From assembly GCA_023144675.1 (NCBI GenBank), contig JAGLFE010000439.1, forward strand, positions 1 to 8,397: DNA of 8,397 nt. Direction: 5' to 3'. The stretch comes from Thiomargarita sp. Its GTDB lineage: Bacteria > Pseudomonadota > Gammaproteobacteria > Beggiatoales > Beggiatoaceae. Positions within the stretch are counted from its first letter, which is position 1. Each line of letters starts with the position of its first letter. The notes beneath the pieces were generated by a model. The model did not search any database, was not told the DNA's origin, and worked only from the letters and a program-made list of their open reading frames with translations. The position numbers and the translations under genes are program-made. Shown here one piece after another: positions 1 to 6,270 of this stretch.

Positions 1-1653
1 GGTTTAGCATTTATAGTTTTTTATTATATCACACTTTTTCGACTTTTTCAATATCCTTGGCATTTTTTCCGTTCATTTATTTCAACAAATTTACAACAGA
101 ATCCTTATATCAATGATGGCGCAATTTGGTTACCGATTTGGAGATTAACTGCTAAATTGGCTAATGAAGCCCAAAATGATCCAAAAACCGGCTTGGCATT
201 TATGAATTTTCTGCTCGAATATCGTCCGTTGCAAAAAAAGCTGGCTATGCACATCGCCCATGCTGCCACCGCTGGCAATTGGCAACATTATACCCTAAAA
301 AGCAGATTTTTGAAAGCCCCACCTATTGTCCAAGAAACCCCACAGTTAATGCCTTCTCAAACTTGGCTCAATCAAATCGAACAACTGCATAATGAACTAC
401 TAGCCTATGAAAAACAACAAGACGACCAAGAAAATATTAGCTTGCAAAAACAGCGATTTGAACAATTTTATCAACAATTACAAATATTCCATGACTTAAC
501 TCTTAGAGAAAAACAGTGGCATCAATATTACCTGCCCGCAATTGATAAATGGCTAAAAGTTGCAAAACAACGCTTAGAACAGTTACATGAAAGGCAACAA
601 TTATTTGAGCCAATTGTTCATAATATTTACCGTTCTGGTGAAATTCTCGATCCAGATAAAGACCAAGATATTTTTTTAGGACGACAAGATTTAAAATCCG
701 AACTCAGCCATATTATTCTCACTTCCCGTAGTATGCCCATGTTGCTAATTTGTGGACAACGGCGGGTCGGCAAAAGTAGTTTGCTGCATTTTTTACCGCA
801 ATTACTCGGCTCGCAATTTAAAATCATCCGCCAAGATTTCCAAAATAGCAAATTAGACAGCATTTCATTATGGCTAAAAGATTTACAGCAAAAATTAGAG
901 CGTGAATTTAAGCTTGAAGCAGAGAATTGGCAAGTTCCCGATCTGTGGATTACTGCTTGGACTGAAATTGAGGCTAAACTCGAAACAATTAGCGAACAAC
1001 GCGAAGAAAAAATCATTCTCGCCTTCGATGAATATGAAAACCTACACAAAATCCTGAAAAAATCCCCCGAACAGGGCGAAAGATTGCTTGAAGCCATGCG
1101 CAGTTTTTCCCAAAGCCAAAACCAAGTGGTGTTCCTATTTGTCGGCGCAACCCAATTCGTTGACCTGCAAACGCCCAACTGGGATCGATGCTTCATTCAC
1201 GCCCTGCCGCTAAAAATAGACTACTTGCAACCCGAAGATGCCGAACAGCTTATTCGACTGGTTGACCTCATTTATCCCGCCGAAGTTATCGAAAAAATGC
1301 AAACTTTAACCCAAGGACATCCTGCCCTGCTGCAAATGCTCTGCAACCACATCGTCAGGCGTGCCAACCAACTTCACCGCAAAAACATCAGCTTGGAAGA
1401 CGTGGATTTTGTGGTCAAACAACATATTATCCAACGTGGCACCAATGCCCTAACTACCTTCTGGACTGAATTTTGCCAAGTCCACCAATGCCAGCCCGCC
1501 ATCCATGAATTACTCAATAACCAAGCCATTTCCGATAGAAAAAGCCAACTTAAACTCGAAGATTACGGCTATATCATCGAAACTGAAACTGGCTGGAAAC
1601 TACGCGTGCCACTGCTAGAAATGTGGTTAAAGCGGTATTATGAGGGGATTTGA
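1..1653 (+). CDS. Membrane-anchored STAND/Orc-like AAA ATPase, 5' end outside window
   Basis: The reading frame is open from base 1 to the TGA at 1651-1653 (550 residues visible), so the gene starts upstream. The TTG at 157 is only an internal codon. Visible residues 4-16 (FIVFYYITLFRLF) look like the end of a membrane segment. Residues about 118-205 are Glu/Gln/Leu-rich and probably coiled coil. A P-loop ATPase domain follows: Walker A GQRRVGKSS at residues 252-260 (bases 754-780), Walker B IILAFDEYE with Asp343 and Glu344, and a sensor-like strand FLFVGATQ near 380. Next come a helical lid with TQGHPALLQMLC, typical of nSTAND/Orc1-Cdc6-type ATPases, and a probable C-terminal winged helix. 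Such proteins are thought to be ATP-driven switches, often in signalling or defence; the effector or partner is not visible here. GC rises from about 27% at the 5' edge to about 46% over 1021-1620, unlike the neighbours. The ATPase class is confident, the biological role unknown. Confidence 0.85.
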   Translation, partial: GLAFIVFYYITLFRLFQYPWHFFRSFISTNLQQNPYINDGAIWLPIWRLTAKLANEAQNDPKTGLAFMNFLLEYRPLQKKLAMHIAHAATAGNWQHYTLKSRFLKAPPIVQETPQLMPSQTWLNQIEQLHNELLAYEKQQDDQENISLQKQRFEQFYQQLQIFHDLTLREKQWHQYYLPAIDKWLKVAKQRLEQLHERQQLFEPIVHNIYRSGEILDPDKDQDIFLGRQDLKSELSHIILTSRSMPMLLICGQRRVGKSSLLHFLPQLLGSQFKIIRQDFQNSKLDSISLWLKDLQQKLEREFKLEAENWQVPDLWITAWTEIEAKLETISEQREEKIILAFDEYENLHKILKKSPEQGERLLEAMRSFSQSQNQVVFLFVGATQFVDLQTPNWDRCFIHALPLKIDYLQPEDAEQLIRLVDLIYPAEVIEKMQTLTQGHPALLQMLCNHIVRRANQLHRKNISLEDVDFVVKQHIIQRGTNALTTFWTEFCQVHQCQPAIHELLNNQAISDRKSQLKLEDYGYIIETETGWKLRVPLLEMWLKRYYEGI

Positions 1654-1696
1654 AATTCTAAAATAAGATATATAGAAATAAAAAAGATTCGGCATC

Positions 1697-1717
1697 CAAA
1701 GCTTTGATATTTTTTTT
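1697..1717 (+). terminator. Possible weak intrinsic terminator after the STAND ATPase gene
   Basis: The 10-base palindrome CAAAGCTTTG (1697-1706) is followed by ATA and a run of eight T (1710-1717), 44 bases after the stop codon. The stem is short, AT-rich and would have to open its centre to form a loop, so it would be weak. The position and T-run fit a terminator, but in DNA this AT-rich the arrangement could be chance. Confidence 0.25.
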
Positions 1718-1791
1718 CAATTCTTAGTAAATAGTTACAAAGAAAATTAATTATCAACCTGTAGTAACACTAAATTTATTTTTATGAACCA

Positions 1792-2385
1792 ATGAATTTT
1801 ATCAAACGTATCAATCAACAATTTTCTAACTATATTGATTTATTAGAACAATCCTCTTCTTCATTAGCCCCTAAAATTGAGCAAGCTGGGCAAATAATGG
1901 TAAAATGCTTGCACCAAAAACATAAAATTTTAGCCTGTGGTAACGGCGGTTCAGCAGCTCAAGCCCAGCATTTTGCCGCCGAAATTGTTAATCGTTTTGA
2001 AACCGAACGAGTTGCTTTACCAGTTATATCTTTAACCACCGATTCTTCTATTTTAACTTCGGTTGCTAATGATTATGCTTATGAAAATATATTTTCTCGG
2101 CAAATTGAGGCTTTGGGAAATGAAAAAGATATATTATTAGTTATTAGTACCAGCGGTAATTCGGCTAATATTTTGCAAGCGATTAAAATTGCCCAGCAAA
2201 AAAATATGTTAGTTATTTCATTAAATGGGCGAGACGGTGGACAAGTTGCGCATCAATTAAGAGAAAATGATATGGAAATTTGCGTGTCTCATCAATCTAC
2301 CGCCCGTATCCAAGAAGTGCATTTATTCATTATTCATTGTTTATGTGAAATGATTGATTTATCATGGTCAAATGAAGATAAATAA
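1792..2385 (+). CDS. gmhA: SIS-domain phosphoheptose isomerase (GmhA/DiaA family)
   Basis: The 197-residue product has the usual length for GmhA. GmhA converts sedoheptulose 7-phosphate to D-glycero-D-manno-heptose 7-phosphate, the first step towards LPS core heptose, in the cytoplasm. A phosphosugar-binding SIS domain covers nearly the whole protein, with CGNGGSAAQAQHFAAE at 49-64 and STSGNS at 119-124. The residues corresponding to the zinc/active-site set of GmhA are all present: His60, Glu64, Gln174 (in ARIQE) and His182. Glu64 matters because the close paralogue DiaA, a DnaA-binding regulator, has lost it (QHFAAS). However, NRFETER and the C-terminal IHCLCEMID also resemble DiaA, so a replication-linked role cannot be excluded. 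The ATG at 1792 is the first usable start; ATG 1784 is followed by a stop three codons later. No clear Shine-Dalgarno sequence is seen. No other heptose gene is nearby, and the gene appears monocistronic. Confidence 0.85.
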   Translation: MNFIKRINQQFSNYIDLLEQSSSSLAPKIEQAGQIMVKCLHQKHKILACGNGGSAAQAQHFAAEIVNRFETERVALPVISLTTDSSILTSVANDYAYENIFSRQIEALGNEKDILLVISTSGNSANILQAIKIAQQKNMLVISLNGRDGGQVAHQLRENDMEICVSHQSTARIQEVHLFIIHCLCEMIDLSWSNEDK

Positions 2386-2389
2386 TATT

Positions 2390-3088
2390 TCAAGAACTCA
2401 AAGCTCGCAACTTAGCTAGTAATTCTTCTGCCATATCATGCTTAACTTTATGGCTAGAATCAATTTTAACCACCTGTTGTGCAACTTGAGTAATATCCCA
2501 GCCAAGCAAACGTGGAGAAATACGTTGAATTTGTTGACAACAACGAAATTGTCCAACAGTCATAGCATTTACATATAAATCAATAAATTTATCAGTTTTA
2601 ATTGAATAATGATGCTGTTTTAAAATACCTTCATTTTCAAAACCGAGATGAATCATATTTTTTTGCGAAAATTGATTGTAAGCATAAACATAGGAATACA
2701 ACTTATTCAAGCGATAAGTATTAAAGGCTAAATCAAGTACTAACAAAGTTGCTTCAATGCCATATCCAAGATGACGATGTTGCTTATCAAACAAACCAAT
2801 CAAATATTCAGCTCTTTGATGAATTGGCGAATAATCACCCAAAGCTGCAATCCCAACTGCACCATAGCGTTTATGCTCAATAATAAATTCTAAATAGCCC
2901 ATTTTAGCTGGGGAATTTTGTTGACGTTGCCTAAGAATTTCTCGCAGTTGCTCCTCAGTTTGTTTTTCATTATTTGAGCGGTATAAGTTGATAAAAGTTT
3001 CATCTTCATAAGCCCGTAACAAAATTGGCGCATCGTTAGCTCCAGCTTGGCGTATAACTAATGATTGCCCTTGATTAGAAAGTATCAT
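2390..3088 (-). CDS. GNAT N-acetyltransferase, RimJ/RimL-like
   Basis: The product is 232 residues from the ATG at 3088. The GNAT fold spans about residues 10-180: an N-terminal strand SLVIRQAGAND, central strands around YLEFIIEHKRYGAVGIAAL, then the acetyl-CoA pyrophosphate-binding loop RHLGYG at 105-110 (consensus R/Q-x-x-G-x-G/A). The segment NKLYSYVYAYNQFSQKNM then HLGFENEGIL is typical of the RimJ/RimL/SpeG-type (Acetyltransf_3) branch. About 50 C-terminal residues lie beyond the domain and are not recognised. The substrate is unknown; relatives acetylate ribosomal-protein N-termini, polyamines or small amines. The frame extends upstream to GTG 3136 and TTG 3139, but those starts would overlap the end of bioF and add residues ahead of the fold, so ATG 3088 (22-base gap) is preferred. 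No strong ribosome binding site is seen. It probably shares a transcript with bioF, and it ends 4 bases from the convergent SIS gene. Confidence 0.8.
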   Translation of the reverse strand: MILSNQGQSLVIRQAGANDAPILLRAYEDETFINLYRSNNEKQTEEQLREILRQRQQNSPAKMGYLEFIIEHKRYGAVGIAALGDYSPIHQRAEYLIGLFDKQHRHLGYGIEATLLVLDLAFNTYRLNKLYSYVYAYNQFSQKNMIHLGFENEGILKQHHYSIKTDKFIDLYVNAMTVGQFRCCQQIQRISPRLLGWDITQVAQQVVKIDSSHKVKHDMAEELLAKLRALSS

Positions 3089-3110
3089 AACTAAAAGTTG
3101 TTTTAAAATA

Positions 3111-4283
3111 TCAAGTAATTTTGGGTTTAAATTCACCAAATAATAGTAAAGTATTTATTAATTTATCTACTTGTTTTTTCGTATGAGCAGCTGACAAAGT
3201 TATTCTCAACCGAGCAGTTCCTTGAGGCACAGTTGGAGGACGAATAGCGGTTACAATAATACCTTGTTGATATAAAAATTTACTTACCGCTAAAGCACGT
3301 TCAGATGTTCCTAGGATAATAACTTGAATCGGAGTTATCGAATTGCTTAAAGGAATTTGCTGCTCAATAGCAGTTGCTCGGAAATAAGTAATTAACTCCT
3401 GCAAATATTCTCGTCGCCAAGATTCTGTTTCTGAAATATTTATACTAGCTTGAATTACTTTGGCTAAAGCGGGTGGTAAAGCGGTGGTGTAAATATAACT
3501 GCGAGCGGTTTGGATTAAAAATTCAATCAATAACTCGCTGCCAGCAACAAATGCGCCTAATGCTCCCCAAGCTTTGCCAAAAGTTCCAATTAATATCGGA
3601 ATATCTTGGTTATTTAAACCGTATTTTTCCAGCGTTCCTCGCCCAGTTTCACCCAACACACCTAAACCATGTGCATCATCGACCATTAGCCAAGCTTGAT
3701 ATTTTTTAGCTAGTTGCACCATAGCTGGTAATAAAGCCATATCACCATCCATGCTAAATACACCGTCGGTTACAATTAATTTATGTTGCGCAGTGGATTG
3801 GATTAAAAAATGTTCCAACATGGTCATATTATTATGTGCGTAACGATATATTTTAGCTCGACTTAAAAGAGCGGCATCAACTAATGAAGCATGGTTTAAT
3901 TTGTCTAAAAATATCGCATCATTTCTACCGATTAAAGCAGTAATAACGCCAATATTGGCCATATATCCAGTTGAAAATAGTAAGGCTTTTTCACGTTGCG
4001 TATATTGCGCTAAAGTTTTTTCTAATTCTTGATGTGCAACATTATGTCCAGTTACTAAATGAGAAGCTCCACTACCTATTCCATATTGTTCTACTGCTTG
4101 TTGCAAAACAATTTTTAAATCAGGATGATTGGCTAAACCAAGATAATCATTACTACAAAATGTTAAATAAGATTTGCCCTTGATAGATAATATTGGAGCT
4201 TGCGGGCTGTCGTGTATTAAGCGAGTGCGATAAAGAGCCGTTTGTTGGCGTTGTTGTAATTGGGAATTTAGGAAGTTGTTCAT
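3111..4283 (-). CDS. bioF: 8-amino-7-oxononanoate synthase (KAPA synthase), biotin biosynthesis
   Basis: BioF is a PLP-dependent cytoplasmic enzyme of the alpha-oxoamine synthase family. It condenses pimeloyl-ACP (or pimeloyl-CoA) with L-alanine to give 8-amino-7-oxononanoate, CoA/ACP and CO2, the first step of biotin ring assembly. The product is 390 residues, close to E. coli BioF (384). Visible motifs from the ATG at 4283 are NDYLGLANHP near 45-54, GSGASHLVTGH at 70-80, the cofactor-stacking His131 in LNHASL, VDDAHGLGVLGETG at 201-214 with Asp202 and His205, and the PLP lysine Lys237 in GTFGKAWGALGAF, almost the same number as E. coli Lys236. The C-terminal PPTVPQGTARLRITLSAAHT motif is also typical. 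An in-frame TTG at 4307 would add eight residues; the ATG fits family N-termini better. Neither start has a clear Shine-Dalgarno sequence. The rest of the biotin operon is not here; the gene downstream is a GNAT acetyltransferase. KBL and ALAS are related, but the motifs and length favour BioF. Confidence 0.93.
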   Translation of the reverse strand: MNNFLNSQLQQRQQTALYRTRLIHDSPQAPILSIKGKSYLTFCSNDYLGLANHPDLKIVLQQAVEQYGIGSGASHLVTGHNVAHQELEKTLAQYTQREKALLFSTGYMANIGVITALIGRNDAIFLDKLNHASLVDAALLSRAKIYRYAHNNMTMLEHFLIQSTAQHKLIVTDGVFSMDGDMALLPAMVQLAKKYQAWLMVDDAHGLGVLGETGRGTLEKYGLNNQDIPILIGTFGKAWGALGAFVAGSELLIEFLIQTARSYIYTTALPPALAKVIQASINISETESWRREYLQELITYFRATAIEQQIPLSNSITPIQVIILGTSERALAVSKFLYQQGIIVTAIRPPTVPQGTARLRITLSAAHTKKQVDKLINTLLLFGEFKPKIT

Positions 4284-4377
4284 AAGAATATCGTAACTAT
4301 CTACCAATTAAACTTTAAATGCGAAAATTTTAACATGATTGATGCGCTTTGTTCCTCAGCAGCATCCTACATTTTTA

Positions 4378-4467
4378 GGTAGTCCTGAACAAAGTAGTGA
4401 TGGTCTCAAAAAACCTGTCAGGTATCAAAGACCTAACAGGTTTAGCACTACCTATTTTAGGACTACC
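4378..4467. repeat. Nested inverted-repeat element, MITE-like or structured-RNA-like
   Basis: Three nested inverted-repeat pairs share one centre. The outer arms are GGTAGTCCT (4378-4386) and AGGACTACC (4459-4467), a perfect 9/9 match. The middle arms are GTAGTG (4394-4399) and CACTAC (4446-4451), 6/6. The inner arms are AAACCTGTCAGGT (4411-4423) and ACCTAACAGGTTT (4431-4443), pairing at 12 of 13 positions around a 7-base loop. Each inner arm is itself palindromic (ACCTG-T-CAGGT and ACCT-AAC-AGGT). The symmetrical, terminal-inverted-repeat layout in a non-coding gap suggests a small dispersed palindromic element rather than a simple terminator. No target-site duplication is evident at its edges, and copy number cannot be seen from one window. 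Confidence 0.7.
4408..4443 (-). terminator. Probable intrinsic terminator of the envelope operon
   Basis: Read on the minus strand, the 13-base inner stem with a 7-base loop (4443 to 4411) runs into six T (4413-4408, three of them in the stem). This lies 51-86 bases beyond the stop codon of the secreted hydrolase gene and upstream of bioF. The orientation fits termination of the operon ending at 4494. On the plus strand the stem is followed by only three T, which are themselves part of the stem. It is part of the larger nested repeat, so the terminator role is an inference. Confidence 0.5.
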
Positions 4468-4493
4468 CATTTTTAAATAGTTAAGTAAATTTA

Positions 4494-5684
4494 CTATTGC
4501 AACGGCACAATACGATATTTCAATCGCCTATTTTCATTAACATTACTTAAATCACTGACCTGTTCAACCACTACTTTCGCCAATTTTTTAGGTTTAATAT
4601 CACCTGAATTTCCAAGCTGATTAGCTAGTTTAGTTATAAAAGTTCTGCTGGAATTAGGAGTTGAAATAGTTACCGTTACCGTAGCTTCTCTAGGTAAATT
4701 GTCAACATGATTTTGATAATAATTTACTCCTATTATATAAGTTCCAACTTGTAATTTGTTACAATCAGAGTAATAATGTTCTGGACCAAACTCTTTAGTA
4801 TTATCCACATCTAAATAGCCACTTCGTCCTTTTTGTTGCTTATAAAATACATGAGTATTATCAGGCTCAAAAATGTGTAAATCGACATCGCTTTTATCAA
4901 GATTCCAAATCATAGTAACAGTAAATGAACCACTTTTAGCAATTTTGGGTGGCTGGGTTAATTTACTTAAACTTTTTTTAATGCCTTTAATTACTTCAGA
5001 ACGAATATCATAATAAGGTGATAAATAAGTGTTAGTAAAATTATGCGCAGGAATAGAGCCAATACTATTAACAACTTTACGATTACTAATATGATGTAGC
5101 GTCCAATTAGGTGGCAAATTGCCAGGAATTATTGAAATAATATCAAGATGATTGGTTAAATAAGATTTTTCTCCGCCATCTATATTAGAAGTCGGACTGG
5201 CAATACCAAAAATTCCCAAACTATCTATTGCGATGGCAGGTTTTTGGGTTTTCAAAATTTGTTTTGCCATGTTAGCATAGAAATTTCCTTCAGAATGCGC
5301 AACAAGTAATACTTTTTGTCCATGTAAAATAGCTTCCCGATATTTTTCAACATGATGGGTTAATTTCGCTGCTTCAATTGGATATTTCCAACTATAAACT
5401 TGTTGCGCCAAATCGAGATACCAATGGTATGGATTCGATGATTGCAATAATTTTTCAAAAGCTTTATCAGAATAATTATAGGCTAAATCGTAAGCAATAT
5501 CCTCATTTTTGTATAAATTACCTAAACTTAAAGCTAATTCGTTTCTTGCAACAAAAGCCGCTTTCGGAGTCATTAATTCACCATTCACAAACACTACTCG
5601 AAATTTTTCTAATTCACAACTATTTTGTTGCGCCTGAGTAAATTGACTGATAAATAATAATATAAAAATATAAACCATTTTCAT
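4494..5684 (-). CDS. Secreted alpha/beta serine hydrolase with C-terminal DUF2135/YfaP-like domain
   Basis: The product is 396 residues. Residues 1-18 are a signal peptide (Lys2, hydrophobic core VYIFILLFI, cleavage probably after QFTQA), so the mature protein should be periplasmic or exported. Residues about 25-245 resemble an alpha/beta hydrolase: a FRVVFVNG strand, then the nucleophile elbow VAHSEGN with Ser131. Asp181 (in NHLDIISIIPG) and His214 (in IPAHNF) are plausible triad partners. Residues about 250-345 form a separate beta-rich domain whose pattern WNLDKSDVDLHIFEPDN, then GYLDVDNTKEFGPEHY and VGTYIIGVNYY, matches the DUF2135/YfaP type. The last 50 residues are unassigned. The substrate is unknown; a lipase, esterase or similar is possible. 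ATG 5684 is chosen because AAGGAG lies eight bases upstream and the signal peptide starts there; an upstream CTG/ATG-like extension (to 5705) would add a charged, unnatural leader. It is the last gene of the operon. Confidence 0.75.
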   Translation of the reverse strand: MKMVYIFILLFISQFTQAQQNSCELEKFRVVFVNGELMTPKAAFVARNELALSLGNLYKNEDIAYDLAYNYSDKAFEKLLQSSNPYHWYLDLAQQVYSWKYPIEAAKLTHHVEKYREAILHGQKVLLVAHSEGNFYANMAKQILKTQKPAIAIDSLGIFGIASPTSNIDGGEKSYLTNHLDIISIIPGNLPPNWTLHHISNRKVVNSIGSIPAHNFTNTYLSPYYDIRSEVIKGIKKSLSKLTQPPKIAKSGSFTVTMIWNLDKSDVDLHIFEPDNTHVFYKQQKGRSGYLDVDNTKEFGPEHYYSDCNKLQVGTYIIGVNYYQNHVDNLPREATVTVTISTPNSSRTFITKLANQLGNSGDIKPKKLAKVVVEQVSDLSNVNENRRLKYRIVPLQ

Positions 5685-5691
5685 TATAATT

Positions 5692-5697
5692 CTCCTT
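5692..5697 (-). promoter_or_regulatory. Strong Shine-Dalgarno AAGGAG coupled to the upstream stop codon
   Basis: On the minus strand AAGGAG (5697 to 5692) precedes ATG 5684 by 7 bases. Its first two A lie within the TAA stop (5698-5696) of the lipoprotein gene. This decides the start of the hydrolase and suggests translational coupling of the two products. It is the clearest ribosome binding site in the window; most other genes here have weak or none. Confidence 0.8.
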
Positions 5698-6223
5698 AAT
5701 CGCATACTGGTTCAACAGCTTGGGTAAAATAAGCACCACTAATTAATTTACTTACCTGTAAATATTTAGCTAAACGTGCGGGCGTATTAGTCGTCCAAGT
5801 TTCTATCTCGGTAGAAAGGGCTTGTCTTTTAACATAATCATTAATCGGATCAGAAAAAATTTTAAAAGTACAACTGGTGGCACGAGCGATTTGTTCAGCG
5901 GCTAATAAAGCTTCTTCTTTGCTATTTGCTTCTATAAATTGTTGCAAAGAACGGGCTTCTTGTTCTGCCGCTGCTTTAACTTCTAGTTTATAGGAAAATC
6001 TTTGTTTGATTAATTCATCAATATCATCACGTATGCCATTATTATCATCATCAGTATTTTTTAATTGATAAGAAGAAGAAATGGGGACTTGATTTTCAAC
6101 AGAAGTTGACAGCAATTGGTTTGTTTGTAATTCGCCGTTATCATTATTATCGTTATTACAAGCCGATATGGAAAATATTGTTATAAAAAAAATTAACAGT
6201 TTAAATATTTTCTTAATAAACAT
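5696..6223 (-). CDS. Asp-rich lipoprotein with EF-hand/TSP3-like calcium-loop motif
   Basis: The product is 175 residues. It starts with a charged region (FIKKIFK), a hydrophobic core and the lipobox ISAC, making Cys22 the lipidated residue. Asn at +2 rather than Asp predicts outer-membrane sorting if the Lol rule holds. An Asn/Asp-rich linker follows (NNDNNDNGE), then NTDDDNNGIRDDIDELI at 57-72. In this segment Asp58, Asp60, Asn62, Gly63, Asp66 and Asp69 fit the 1-3-5-6-9-12 spacing of an EF-hand or thrombospondin type-3 calcium loop. The rest (about 73-175) is mostly helical and Ala/Glu-rich, with Cys118 and Cys174 that could form a disulfide. No named family or enzyme motif is recognised. 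Downstream it is coupled to the secreted hydrolase, so a surface or periplasmic partner role is plausible. ATG 6223 has only a weak AGGT ribosome site. Confidence 0.75.
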   Translation of the reverse strand: MFIKKIFKLLIFFITIFSISACNNDNNDNGELQTNQLLSTSVENQVPISSSYQLKNTDDDNNGIRDDIDELIKQRFSYKLEVKAAAEQEARSLQQFIEANSKEEALLAAEQIARATSCTFKIFSDPINDYVKRQALSTEIETWTTNTPARLAKYLQVSKLISGAYFTQAVEPVCD

Positions 6224-6270
6224 TTTTAATACCTGGTTGTTGAAAAATAAGCTAATAATTATAACATATT

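Noticed and set aside
627..1196. A 189-codon open frame on the minus strand inside the STAND ATPase gene
   Set aside because: It is fully antisense to a gene with clear Walker motifs. Its translation is Ser/Arg/Cys-rich with no recognisable domain, as expected of an opposite-strand shadow.
1762..1772. Small palindrome TAGT-AAC-ACTA upstream of the SIS gene as an operator
   Set aside because: Only 4-base arms and no second copy; too weak to support a regulatory site.
3089..3139. Longer start (TTG 3139 or GTG 3136) for the GNAT gene
   Set aside because: It would overlap the end of bioF and add 16-17 residues before the first strand of the fold. ATG 3088 fits better.
4284..4307. TTG 4307 start for bioF
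   Set aside because: It adds eight residues not expected for BioF. ATG 4283 gives the usual N-terminus and puts the PLP lysine at the expected position.
4284..4377. BirA-type biotin operator upstream of bioF
   Set aside because: I looked for paired TTGTAAAC/GTTTACAA-like half sites and found none. The region has only scattered AT-rich words.
4484..4495. Perfect 12-base palindrome AGTAAATTTACT at the hydrolase stop codon
   Set aside because: It is made almost only of A and T, overlaps coding sequence and the stop, and such palindromes are common by chance at this composition. No second copy was seen in the window.
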